From Rhabditoides inermis (taxonomy: Eukaryota; Nematoda; Chromadorea; Rhabditida; Rhabditidae): 64,000 nucleotides of DNA. The translations under genes were made by a program, and so were the position numbers. The notes under the pieces were generated by a model. The model was not told the origin of the DNA. It ran no database searches and worked only from the letters and a program-made list of their open reading frames with translations. This document shows positions 12,776 through 30,609 of the stretch, in pieces. The stretch lies in NCBI GenBank assembly GCA_963966185.1, contig CAWZYM010000271.1, positions 766,001 to 830,000 of the forward strand. The letters are read 5' to 3'. Every line of letters begins with the position of its first letter. Within the stretch, counting starts at the first letter, position 1.

Positions 12776-14591
12776 CTCACCTATCACCAAGTTCTCGTCC
12801 ACATCCGCCCTCTCCGGCTTCGATTGCAGCAACTTATCCTAGAATATTAAAGAAAAGTGTGAATATGACTACAGTCCACTGACCGACTTGTTGATGAGTA
12901 TGCCAGCGAGCAGCACCATGATAGCCGTCCACTGCACCCACGAGATCCGCTTCTTCAATATCAGCACAGCGAACACGGCGGTGCACACGATCTTCGTCTG
13001 CTGAGCCACCTGCGATTCATAGGGTATGAACCACATGATGTATCGACATCTTCATCCTAGATCTGTCGACGACAAGTCTCTCCGATCTATGATCTAAGAA
13101 GAGCTCTCAAAGAAAACCCATTCGAAGCCCCCCATAAGAAGCTATAGATGTTTGATACAGATAGCCTAGGGTCAGCTCAATATTCGCCACACTGAACATT
13201 AGCTGTTGGGTTACTGTGTCTCTATGATCTCTGGACAGTTATAACGATTTTCATAGGCACATGCACGTCATGCGCATAAGGTGTCGTTGTCCAGATACAT
13301 ATCACATGTCGTCATGTCGATGTCTTACATGGGCAGTGCACACGTTTGCAATGAGCTATGTATTTCTACCAATAAAATATAGGAGGTAGCCATAGACAAA
13401 ACACAACTGCGTTGACAAAAAAATGTTTTCCCAACTTTCAGATTTTTTAAATTAGAATATTCCCTACACTTTACCATGAAGGTGCTGTTGTTGAGGTTCT
13501 CGAGGGCGACGAATCGAAGCACGTTGGACGCCGCGTACGCTGTCGCCACCACACAGATCTGGGAATGAACGTGAAGCTTCATAATCATAACTATGCAGAT
13601 TCGCGTTTTTTTTCATCGCCCTTTCTGTTACTCATTCCTCACGCATATTTTCGAAATCTCCGGAAAAAAACGTGCTGGTAAATGTAAAGATAAATGTAAC
13701 CTTTACACTCCACTTCTATACATTGTAAGTAGAAAGTTAGCGTGAAGATATGTGAGGAGTGAGTAACAGAAAGATATAGGTGAAAAATATATATAAGAAA
13801 CGTGAAATTGCATAAGACACACATGTTTCAGTGACCCACCTGAATAGTACACCAACGATTCACGAACAACTCTCGCCAGATCTTCTTCAGTCCTCTGAAA
13901 GATTGAACAATTTCTATGTGGAACTTTTTCGGCGCATTCACAAGTTCAGTACACACTTACACGAGGATGCTCCTCTCATCTATGAAAACGAGTAGCATAC
14001 ATGTGAAGAGACGCACAAACGCCGAAACCATCAGGCAGACACTCTGCAAGCATTTGTTGTGTTGTGTTGTTTGTGGTTCATTGAGTTGCTACCTGGCTAA
14101 AGTTGGAACTCTCTAGTGCGAGCCTTTGGAAAAGGATGGTGAGTACGCATCTGGCAGTGTACGTCGTCAATGCTGCATAGCGAAGCAGCGTCTCTGCAAA
14201 CGAATATGCACTAGAATATCCTTCAAATATACAGGGGCCTATTCGATTTCCTTTGCCCGTTCATAGGCCTTTTTCCTGTCTTGTCATGTTTGTACATTTT
14301 TCTTTCTTTTGCACGAGTTGTTAAAAAAAACCCGTATAAATTATTATTTCGCAGACGGCACATAGAGTGAGTGGGAGTGGGAGAGAGCACGCAAAGAGAA
14401 GAGAGCGCAGGAGTGGCGGGAATCAGAAAAGATAGGGGTTCAAAGCGGTTGGCTGATCGTTTCTAATCATTCGTTCAACCTGTATTTGAATAGCCGTGTC
14501 CGTCTCGTGACGCACAAACGCTTAAAAACGTCAGAAAAAAGCCCCGGTATCTTTAAACAGCCAACTTACTCTTGTGCTCTTGCAGTTTCAT
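11259..14591 (-). CDS. Nucleotide-sugar transporter, SLC35A-like, tandem copy 1
   Basis: A multi-pass Golgi/ER antiporter of the SLC35A group (UDP-galactose/UDP-GlcNAc/CMP-sialic acid type), predicted about 328 residues. It starts MKLQEHKKTLLRYAALTTYT at 14591. Exons lie near 14570-14591, 14095-14193, 13964-14039, 13841-13894, 13476-13559, 12886-13010, 12779-12838, 12203-12277, 11943-12026, 11816-11898, 11623-11720 and 11330-11458, with a last coding piece at 11259-11262. Family signatures include SNVLRFVALENLNNSTFM, VAQQTKIVCTAVFAVLILKK, FGGVWHEKVF and VHAGNIL, where the family has KYADNILK. The final splice to CCCACAG gives AG|T TAG, so the protein ends just after VMYS without the usual cytosolic tail. 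The KYADNI motif is altered to VHAGNI, so substrate range may differ. Intron 12278-12778 is almost pure purine repeat. Confidence 0.85.
12296..12775. repeat. Large (GA)n-rich compound microsatellite
   Basis: About 480 bases of AG-rich repeats with higher-order units: blocks reading GGAAGAAAAAGAGGGGAG alternate with pure GAGA tracts. It fills one intron of the first SLC35A gene. The 200-residue serine/leucine frames across it are not genes. Confidence 0.9.
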
Positions 14592-16056
14592 AGTTGTAAT
14601 GCCAGACGCCTCCTTCTCCCTTCCACGCAAATCGAAGCCTGGTCATCATTCATTTCATGTCAGCACCTTTTTCAGAAATCACAACACAACGGCAGCAACA
14701 CACACAATGACGCAAGCGAAGATGGCGTGACTTGTCACAATCTCACAATAGATATTTGACCGAACGAGCAGCGGTCCACGACTGCCTTTCGGAATTTGCA
14801 ATCAACGTGACTTTTCGAAAGAATGAATCGTGTGGAATGGAAAGTTTTAGGCGATTATGGTTGAAATTGAACAAATGATTTCGTGCGGTTTAACGCTTGC
14901 AGAAGTAATCCAAACATTGAAAACACGTTGTAAACGTTCAACCGAATCAGAAAATAGATATACTGAACCGTAAAGGAAACCAAAATGCTGAAATAATGTG
15001 CATGCGCGCTCGAAGAAAGGGAAAATTTCTCATCCATCACATCGTTCTTGATTCTTTCGTTGATCGTGATAATAGGGAGTTTCATAATAATTGAAATCAG
15101 TGTGGTATGTGAGAGACTAAAAAACACGATCAAACTTGCACTAATTATTTTGTTTAGAATCATTGCATTTGCAAACGGGACATGAACATAAAATAACTGT
15201 TCCAAACAATATCAAGTATCAAGTTCAAGTATCAAGTAATCAAAGAGAGTTTTTTTCTTCACAAATTAAAATTGGTACAACATGTTCTGAAATTAGAAAT
15301 AACACGTTTGATGCGTAAACTCACAATACACGTGGGTGATATGATATGACCTTTCACAAGTGAAAAGAAATGTACAATGACCTCCAGCTATCAAGAGATA
15401 TCAACTCACAACGAAAATATTTTCATATTTCATACAGCAAGAACACTATTTATCTTCACAGAACTATTTTGAAAGAGTTACGAAGGGAAGATCAAATGCT
15501 AACTTATGAAAGTTATAGGGTAGTTCATGTAATACGATTACTGTTTCAAAGGGGAAAAAATGGTGAAACAAGAAAACTGCATGAAACATGTGTGCGTTGT
15601 CTTCTTCTTCTTCCACCCTTTCCATCCTTCATCCATAGTAACAACTATTGGTGTCGGTTCATCAATCATTCAACTCACACACGCCTACTCGCCAAATGCT
15701 AAACCAGAATCATGAAAGAAAAGACCAGCAAGCAAAAAACCTAACACACAAATTACGCAATAACATTTATTATCATCTCAAATGAAAAATGATCTCAAAA
15801 ATATGAAAACAATATCAATCTATAAAAAGTAATACTTTTGCAAAACATTAGTGCGTGGATGGATGGATTTGTATCACAAACCTATGGAAAGGCAGGTCCA
15901 TAAACATAGAGGAATAAAGCTGTGGGTCATAGATATACAAATGTCTGAATAAACGAATAGGACAGAGGGTATAGGGTATGATCTTATTCTGTTGGTTTTC
16001 TACCTACGAGAGCGTGGCAATGGAAAAGGAACAGACAGACGAGACGAATCTCTCTT
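14592..16056. other. Intergenic region between SLC35A copies 1 and 2
   Basis: It contains the presumed promoter of copy 1 and the 3' UTR of copy 2. On the minus strand an AATAAA (plus TTTATT, 15767-15772) lies about 285 bases beyond the copy-2 stop. No convincing exon is visible in the AT-rich middle. Confidence 0.55.
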
Positions 16057-16456
16057 CTACGCCTGCTCCTTGTTGGCTTCCTTCATCGGCAGCTCCTCTT
16101 CTGGCTGAGTGGCAACTGGCTGGTGAGAAGCGCGGTACGGGTACATGCTGAACACACGCATCAAAACATCACACTCATTCATCAACACATCACCGAGTCG
16201 ACGTAAAACCAAATTTTATCACATATCAGTTTCTCTCTCATTCTCTTTCTATCTCTGTCCTTATTGGAATGTTGCAGAATCGCGAATGCATAACACACCA
16301 CACCCGTCTCAATCACAACATCATGATACTGCGAGGGACACTGATGAACATACACGTTCTGTTGTTGTCTTTTCCGTTTACAACCTACACAACTGTTTCT
16401 CCCTCTTCCCCTTTCTGCTAACTCTCCTCCTCTCTCCCTTCATCTCTCTTCATTCA

Positions 16457-16495
<39 letters not shown>

Positions 16496-18038
16496 CCTCT
16501 CTCCTCCCTCCTTACCTGTAGACGAACACTGCTCCGATGACGAGGCAGGCGCCAGCCACGAAGAACATGGTGGGTCGGAAGTTGAACAGGAAGTAGGCCA
16601 GGATGCAGTTCAACACGATCGCGAACGACGTCGCAAACGCCTGCAGATAGAAACATCTACTCCACTGTGTTCTCAGTTTGCAGTACAAGAAAAACTTGAT
16701 TGGGAGGCCGGAGCTGAACCGAGCTTCCATCTTTCATAACTCTTCTCTTTCTCCACTGAAGCGCGCGAGACAAAGCTTCAGAACCAAAACTCGAACAAAC
16801 ATCAATGACAGTATCGTGCCGTACTAGAACCCCATCCACGCCAACCCGCCTTGAGGATGTTGTCGGCGTACTTGATGACGACAGCGACGATGAGTCCTCC
16901 GAGAGCAGAGATGGCGACCGTCACCCACACGGCCCAGTCGAAGCCATACAGCATGCGGGACCAGACGGCGGGCGGGGAGAGGCCGTCAGCGAACACGATA
17001 GAGTTGTCCTTCACCTGCAAAATAGTTGATAAATGATAATTTGATACGACGCAAGTTGAAGACTCTGTTAGAAATGTCAATTTATCTCGTTTCTCAAAGA
17101 TGGTGTATTAGATTACAGATATGCTGGAACACCACAATGTACCAATGAAACATAATAAAATAACGCACTTCCGATTTCTAAATATTACTATGTAATATAG
17201 GGTATCCCCCATTTTCACGGTACGCAATTATCTCGGTCGACCCAGACACGAACCAGACAATGAGAAAATGACGTCGAAAAGAGGCACTTTTTGATGTTTT
17301 TGAGCTCAAATAAGCACTTCCTGAAAGAAAATCACAAATATCGAGCTGACAATCTGTTGGTGTTACCCAGAGATTCACTCTCCCGAAGTTTGAAATTTTT
17401 TGGTGGAGTTTGAACAAAGTTATTAGAGAAATACTGAATTACCTATTGAAGCTATGCATTTTGGAGGTTTTTCATGATTTATAAATTTTGAAGTAGCGAT
17501 ATCAACAAAATCGAGCCGACAATCTCTTGGGAACAGTCTCAGTATTCCTCTGTCCAAAGGACAAAAAATTAGAAATTTTTTGAACAAAGTTATTAGCTCC
17601 GGAAGATGCTCCGATCTGCTTCATTTGACTTGCAAATGACCCTCATTTCCCTAAAATCAGACCGCCAAGCGCGCGAATTGCGCGGTCGAATGAACCGATA
17701 GCACGACCAAATGCGATGAAATGCTGTCTGGAAAATATGCGGCGAGTGAACAAGCGTACCGTGAACGGGGGGAATACTCTATATATAATCCTTTTTCAGG
17801 CTCGCACGCGTCAGTGTCACTCCTAAAGTCCTAATCTCTATAATGAATGTATTTCACTTTCCTTACAGTCATTCGAAAACACTACATCATCTCCTCAATA
17901 TTAATACAAAGTGAAAATTGTTTTACAAACGCACGAATGCGAATAGGAGGGCGAATCCGATGGAGGGAAGAGCGAGCTGGATGTTGCGGATCCAGAGGGA
18001 CACGTCGCGAGAGCCCTGCAGACAGGATAGGGGTGTAG

Positions 18039-18089
<51 letters not shown>

Positions 18090-18120
18090 TTCTCTCTCTC
18101 TCTTTCTCTCTCTCTCTCTT

Positions 18121-18158
<38 letters not shown>

Positions 18159-21100
18159 CACCTTGAGAATCTTCTCAAAGTAGATTCCGGCGAATCCCGA
18201 CATGCAACACGCCACCAAAACTGCGATGAAACCTGCAAAAATGAATAAATTCTTCACGTTGTTGAAATCAAACCTTTTTTGTTTGCAATTTTCCGTACAC
18301 AAGCATTCATCAATATAATAACGACTATATCGACAAGGTATTTTTAAAGGTTTTTTCTCTCATTTTTCTCGTTCAGGGGGTCAAGTGTATTTAGTTTTCG
18401 AAAAGCCAATCTCGATACCCTCTTTGCCCCTCATTCACGTTCAGCCCATGTTCATGGCTACCCGCCCCATCCACCCATATCCACGTGAAAAACAGAAACA
18501 TCTCCATGCGAACATCATCCCCTCATCCCCTCATTCCATCCCCTATCCACTACCACTCTATTCCCCATGCACCGTAGTCACCGCATGCCTACTTTGACTA
18601 TGAACACAGAGAAGAACTGCTCACATCATGCCAGGACGGGATCAGAGGATCTACAATGGAACCTTGGGCTAAAATTATCGGACACCGTCTTAGATACGAA
18701 AAGCACCGCATATTTCGGTTACTATTTCACACGTTCACATGAAACAAACAAAATGTGAGAAACTATACAGGTACTAACGTCTAAGATTTCCTTCGAAAAA
18801 AAAATCATGGATTCGGTAATGAGGACAGCAAAAATTGTTACTTGTTCAGTCTTCTTCTTTTTTACTGTGATTACTTTTTTTAAAGATGCGTTTATGTTTT
18901 CTCAATGCAGTAAAATCGGGACCGACAACTACATCGCGTGGTTCTAGCCAATATATTCAATGGTATTCTTCGATACGAGAAGAAGAGGTGGAAAGGTGAG
19001 AAGCGCCTACGCTCTTCACTCACATTTGTTCAGAGAGCTGTCAAAAACCAGTAATAATCATACATATTACCATTTGCTCTTAGACAGAGTGTGTACTTTT
19101 AACTTTCTTCTAAAAGCATGAAAAGTGAGTGTCTAGGCTCTACGCATGTGACGACGTTGATTTAGAGCAATTCCACTCGCTTCCAACAAAGGAAACTTAT
19201 GCCGCTTTCCGAAAGGATACAGCTGATGATTTTCATAACTAGTATCATGAAAGCTACCTTATTGAAATCGGCACACACGGTAGGTTGAATTGTATTTTAT
19301 TGAAACAAGAGCTCAATGTGTGAAAAATGTCACCAGGTCATCACTATATTCACATTTTCAGACAACCGCAACACTTCTCTACAAGTTTCCACGACTGGAA
19401 CGTCTGGACAAGATTCGCGTGCCAAGAGAAGAGAGGTGAGCCCCTTTGAAACACACTACCATAAAAAACGCATTTCAGAAAACTCAACCAGATCTAATGA
19501 AATATATTTAGAAAAAAAAACATACACCATCCTAAACAGAACGCCCAACTCATATTCAGTTGATTATTCGCAATCTAACTCTTCATAAATACCCGCAGAG
19601 TAAGCGATACCCCTAGCCTTATAAACTCGATATTGTTCCGTCAGACCTGCAACGATAGGAAATCCGCCAACACGACATCCACACTGCACGAAAAAAGTAC
19701 GAAACATCAATCATGCATATTGCCTAGTCTCATAAACAGTTTCGATATAAAAACATTCCGCTAATCAAAAAATTGAAAGACCAAAAACCGACCGATGATC
19801 GAGTTCTGCTCGTTGCCGGGGGCGGTGGCGACCTGGGCAGCGACGGGCGAGGCGGTCGTCGCGTTGACAGAGTCCTACAGCACCAATTCTCTCTCTCTCT
19901 CTTCCCCCCTCCCTCTCTCTCTCTCCTCCCTCCCTTTCTCTCTCTCCCCCCTCCCTCTCTCTCTCTCTCCCTCTCTCTCTCCCCCCTCTCTCTCTCTCCC
20001 CCCCCTCTCTCTCCTCCCTCCCTCTCTCTCTCTCCTCCCTCCCTCTCTCCCACTTACAATGAGCGTGACGAATGCCTGTTCGATCGTCGGCATCTCCGTG
20101 GTGGTGGCATTGAGGAGAAGGACGGCGGCGGCGCGCTCCGCCTTCTCCCGGTCGTCCGACATCTTCTGGTCCTCAACACACTCATTCGATTCTCTCCATA
20201 GGCCGCGCGCTGTGTGGTAGATCAGAGCAAGACGCTGGGTCAACTGGCGGCAATAGCGCGCAAAACACGATAGTTGGATGGTTAGAGCACCGTGATCCCA
20301 GCTGCAATAGATCGAAAACTATCGCTCTGGCCCTCTGGCCAAGTTCTCCCTGCCATTTACAGTGTCGAAAGACGGATGTAAAACATGTACGACATGTAAA
20401 CGTAAACATGTAAACAAACGAACGACATGTAAGTGATGGGGAAAGAGAGGAGAAAGAGACTGACAAACTGCACGATGGCGACTCCTCCGAAGAGGAAGAA
20501 TAGAGCGATCCACTGCTGCATACTCAGCTTCCTCTTCAGCACCAGCACAGTGAACACGGCGGTGGTCAGGATCTTCAGCTGGTACGTCACCTGCAACCAC
20601 AAGCGATCATCACAGTGGCCGAACTACTTTGATTCCTTTCAGGTATCCAAGACAGGTGAGGTAAGCGTTTCTTTTGTCTCTTCTCATCACAGTTATCTCG
20701 CTTTTTTTAAATTCAAATCTGTAATGTAGGCGCAAGCCCTATCGCTGTCAACTGAAGAATAAAGTCGGCGCAACATGTTTTTCCACTTTAAATGTCAGTT
20801 GTATGTGTTTTATGTATCATAACACACACACAGCGCAATTCCAAAGAAAATTACAATCATCGTACTCTCAGAAACAGCCAAGCGCCGAGCGCGCCAAGTC
20901 ATAAAATAAACGGGCGACTGTTCAGTGATGTATGCACACAATCTTCTCTAGGTATGAAAATAAAGAAATGTGACGAAACGTAATGTTGAACGACCCAGTT
21001 TCGGCTCCTATCAGCCGACTGGATTCTGACAGTCTCGTGAGAAGCCCCGTACCATGTAGGTGGCGGCGGGCAGGTTCTCGACGGCGACGTAGAGGAGGAA

Positions 21101-22201
21101 GTTCTGGATGGTGTACACCGAGGCCGGAACGAGCACCTGTGAGAAGAGGCGCGGTCAGGCAATTGTACGATCTGATGTCCCCATAAACGGTCGATTCGAG
21201 AGAATACTTTGCGGAGGGAAGAGGGAGTCAAAGAAAGACAATACACCATATCCCAACGATTCCCCTATAACAAACACATACGTAATTCTACATAGTCATC
21301 CCCACTCATAAACCATATACAGATCCGAACCATTCTCCGATTTAACTCCCGACCAAAAAAGGAGCGGTAAAACAATGGTGAAACCAACTTTTGAGAGGAT
21401 CGAGATTATAGAGGCCAATGTGAAATGAGACGTGAGAGACTACGAGTACCGAACCACCTCGGCATCGCGTCATTCCTCCCCTCTTCCCCTTCCCTGCTTA
21501 CCTTGACCGCGTCCCTCCAGTGCACCGTAAACTCGTCCACAATCTTCCGGAAACCACTGCAAACACAACACATCTTCACGGAAACATGGGATACAAGTAA
21601 CAAGTGTCTGCAAAAAACTATCAAAAGCGACTATAATGATCGCTTTCGTTTGTACGTCTCAAGATCATGTTTGCGAATCTGAATCAGCCTTGGTTATATA
21701 TTTCGTAATGATAGCGAGAGAGAGTACTTGACAGCTTCACACAGGCTTACTTCCTCGATGCAAACCATACACACTTCACAGCTTTACACACAGTACTTCC
21801 TCTATCCTCGATGCAACCCTACTGAAAAAAGCACGTTGTTCGTAATACAGAAATCAACATTATAACATGACTTAAACGCAACGAACAAAACAAAAAAAAA
21901 CTCACAAAAGCGCGCGCTAAATCGTGGTGAAAAGTAACTACTCACACGACGACGCTCCTCTCCTGTATGCACACCAGCACGATCGACGCGCAAAACTTGC
22001 AGATCTCGGCGAAAAACACCGAAATGGCCTGAAACAAATCAATCAATCAAATAGCACACGTTTCGCGTGAGAATCGGACGGGGTGGGACCTCGGAGCTGT
22101 GCACGAGGTTTCCGAGGGTACTTCATAAGGTGGTATCGGTGGTTTCGGTCTGGTATGCATACGACATGTATTGTCTGCTAATGAAAAGTTTCACGTGATC
22201 G

Positions 22202-22263
<62 letters not shown>

Positions 22264-23314
22264 GGCTTGAAACACAGTCAAGTAAAATAGATGTTAGAAA
22301 GGGCTTGAGAACAGTTCACAACCATCAATAGTTTTATACCGATCCCTCATTCTTACTAACATTTTGTACCTGTAAACTAGAGAGATGTCATGAAACAAGT
22401 TTCGAACCGCCAGTTTCCAATTCCTTTAATCCCTAATCCTCTTACTCTCTTCCTCTCTCTCACTCTCTCTCTCTCGCTTACTCTCTCCCTCCTCCGCGCG
22501 CCGTTACAATCTGGCAACAAATACACGAGGGGCGAGAACATTTACTGATCTGATCATAAATCGAACCGCGCCAACCCAACTGATCCGAGACAAAAAAAAA
22601 GAAAACCATGTCACTCGCTCAAAAACCACAGTAGAAATACAAATAAATTCAGATTATACCACATCTCAACCTTTTGTATTGCACGATACATAAAATCGGA
22701 AAAAAAAATCAGAAAACGTATTCTGTCCCCTCACAAATGTTCCGAATTCGAATATTACTCTCTATAGGAAATAAATATGAAACCAAATACCAAATACAGC
22801 GTGAACAACTCAATGAACGCGTGAACAACAACTCTCAATAAACGCGTGAACCATGTCGGCGAACCGAGAAGCGAGCGTACCTTGAGGAACTTGGGTCGGT
22901 TGCCGGTCATGGCGTAGCGCATGAACAGGACGAGCGACGTGTTCTGCACGACGAGCACGATCAGCGAGGCATACTTGATCACCTGGTCGCCTGAAACAAG
23001 AGCGAGCATAGCACGATCACGGCTAGGATTGACCGGCCCGAAAGTTAGACTCGACAGTTCCAAATATGTTATGCATGTTTCCTGTTAGAAGTTATTTTCC
23101 ACATGCAATTTCACTCGCCAAAAGGTGATGGTTCTAAAACGGAACATGAATCACTCTCTATCACTTTGAACTCAAATGCTACACAAAAAAATTACATGAA
23201 CCGAGTGGGTTCTAATGATCCTATCATGACGAAAGACCCTCTTATTTTATAATAACTACGTCACAACAACTTGACATAAAAAAACTCACTTCTCGACGGA
23301 GTAGTAGTACTCAT
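16057..23314 (-). CDS. Nucleotide-sugar transporter, SLC35A-like, tandem copy 2 with expanded loop
   Basis: A predicted multi-pass nucleotide-sugar antiporter of about 420 residues, longer than usual for SLC35A. The start at 23314 gives [20 protein letters not shown]. Exons follow near 22881-22991, 21950-22029, 21505-21557, 21053-21137, 20470-20590, 20056-20210, 19793-19874, 18162-18232, 17935-18015, 16850-17014, 16516-16640 and 16057-16147. Signatures are [65 protein letters not shown] and the tail ending [13 protein letters not shown]. Between the helix ending VAIVQFV and the helix starting [10 protein letters not shown] lies a hydrophilic insert of about 78 residues with two N-glycosylation-type motifs (LNATTT, VNATTA). 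After KYADNILK the donor is GC (AAG|GCGGGT), the only choice that keeps frame into [10 protein letters not shown]. Confidence 0.88.
17196..17784. mobile_element. TIR element, about 590 bp, in an intron of SLC35A copy 2
   Basis: The left end near 17196 reads TATAGGGTATCCCCCATTTT then CACGGTACGC. The right end is the imperfect reverse complement (GCGTACCGTGAACGGGGG then GAATACTCTATA). The inside has no obvious gene. Flanking TATA is compatible with a target duplication. It is probably a nonautonomous DNA transposon. Confidence 0.65.
18033..18155. repeat. (CT)n microsatellite (GA on the sense strand), next to a donor
   Basis: It begins within ten bases of the minus-strand GTGAGAGG donor of the exon at 18162-18232. 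Confidence 0.9.
22205..22258. repeat. (CT)n microsatellite
   Basis: About 27 CT units in the long intron of SLC35A copy 2. No exon was seen in the surrounding 22.03-22.88 kb. Confidence 0.9.
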
Positions 23315-23677
23315 CTTCGCCCAAATCGAGTTGAGCCAACTGCGGGCTGAAACACAGCAAATAACAATTATACAAACGAATATTTACCGAAGACACGCGG
23401 GCAACGCACATTTATATATGAATTTATACAACACCAAACCACGCGCGTGATTTCACTGAATTCACAGGCACGACTTTGCTATCACTCGATAAGCGGGGAA
23501 TGCGCGAAAAGCTCTAGGATAAAAGTGTGAGCGGCAGCGAAAACACTACAACAATCCGTTTCGCTGACCGAAACAGGCAGCTGCCGACACATTGCAAGGA
23601 TCAGATTGTAATCAAAACTGCAATATAGCCTGGCGACAGCCGGCGGCAGCGGACGAGGGTGCGCGACCGACGAGAGG

Positions 23678-23755
<78 letters not shown>

Positions 23756-25379
23756 GACATTACACATATACGCGAGGACAATTCGACAATGATCCAGCTA
23801 TACAATCGAATCACAACATGTGAAAGAGCAGGGGTGGATGGTCGGCACGCCAACAGTGTGGAAATGCAGTGAGCACGCCTTGCAAACGAAATAACCACGA
23901 ACAAGTAGAAGAGAATGCAAGAATGAATATTGAAATGGAAATGGAAATGGAAACTCATCAAGCCGTCTTTCTGCAACATGTGCACAATCAATAGAAGTAT
24001 ACGAAAAGAGAAGGAGAGAGGGAGAGGGAGGGCAGAGGGCAGAGGGGAGAGGGAGAGAGGGAGAGAGGGAGAGAGGGAGAGAGGAAGAGAGGGAGAGAGG
24101 AAAAAGGAGAGAGATGGTGGGAAGGGGAACAATTAAGTGAGAAAGAACAACACAGTGCGTGGCATGCGAGCTGGAATCGCAATACCCACACACACAAACA
24201 CAGATGCTGCCTGCGCTCCATCCACTAACCACAAAACCTAACACCCGCTGTGTCTCTCCCTTTCTCTCTCTCACTTTCTTCCATCTTCTCACTTTCACTA
24301 TCAATTGATAACACACTCGCACGGGCGAGTGTGTGAATGTGAAACGTGCGTATGTACCGAGCAATATAGTTGAAATGACAGCATACTGCGGCCGCAGGGA
24401 ACGATAAACTATGAGATCTCGCACCTGGAGGCCTGGAGCCTGGAGTCCCGCATCTCGGATACATGAGCAGAAAGACTAACATGAGATAATCAATCTCAGG
24501 AAAAGAGAAAATAGATTGCAAGATGCGGCAACATTCGAAAAACCTCATCGGAAAGTCTGGGATCGGCATGTCTCTCTCTCTCTCTCTACTCTCAAAGACT
24601 CAAAAGATGCAACAATTGATTTCGTTGACGCAGCGTGATCATCGAGCGTGAAAATCAGGCCCCATTATACTTTCACGCTGACGCTGACGGTCCCGTGCAA
24701 AAGATGCACCTATCGACTTTGATCACACTGCGTCAACGAAATTAATAGTTGCATCTTTTACACGGGAGCGTCAGCGTCAGCGTGAAAGTATAATGGGGCC
24801 TAAAGTCGCACCATCCATCGGCCGTGCAATGTTATGAAACTAATGAAAAAAGTTAGAAGCGTTAGATATTCATGTTAGGCGGTACTCAACACCTCATCGA
24901 CATCAGCAAATACATGAATTCATGCAATATTTATTACCATAATTATTCCTTCCATGATATCTTGGACACAAGGCAATCAATATGGATCGCAAACAGGTAT
25001 ATTTATATATACTTTTTTAAAGCCGTAAAAATTTAGTGCATAGTCGACAAAAGGCAATAAGAATGCAAATAATAGGCTATCACACCTTAAATCAATCACA
25101 GAAACATACGATGTGCACAAATAAATATTAAAAATCACATCTAAGAAAACTAGGAGGACAGAGGTCATCCGCAAACCGGGATTAATCCAGCCATCTGCCT
25201 CGTACGGAATCCAATCAATATACGAGAGAGAGGGATAAAAGAGAGACAGACAGGGTGAGAGAGGGATGATAGAGCATGCAGAGAAAGGAGGGCGCAGACG
25301 AGCTAGCGCATAACAGCTGACTCAAAGGGCAGTCGCGCCGGCGAAAATAGCAACACTAGAGAACGCTCAGATATACTTC
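23315..25379. other. Intergenic region between SLC35A copies 2 and 3
   Basis: It contains the presumed promoter of copy 2, purine-rich tracts near 23675-23754 and 24006-24120, a foldback at 24602-24802, and AT-rich sequence up to the copy-3 stop. A minus-strand AATAAA (plus TTTATT) lies near 24929-24935. The 216- and 208-residue minus-strand frames here run over CT repeats and are not supported as genes. Confidence 0.5.
24602..24802. repeat. Nested foldback (overlapping inverted repeats)
   Basis: Segment 24658-24712 (AGGCCCCATTATACTTTCAC and on) is inverted at 24745-24802. A second segment at 24602-24640 (AAAGATGCAACAATTG, then TTTCGTTGACGCAG) is inverted at 24721-24757. The central right arm therefore pairs with two different left arms. 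Confidence 0.8.

Positions 25380-30609
<5,230 letters not shown>

Noticed and set aside
12148..12832. Long open frames (about 210 residues, Ser/Leu- or Arg/Glu-rich) on both strands
   Set aside because: They run over CT/GA microsatellites inside an intron of SLC35A copy 1 and have no real protein composition.
23482..24424. Minus-strand frames of 216 and 208 residues
   Set aside because: Serine/leucine-rich translation of CT repeats without splice or homology support.
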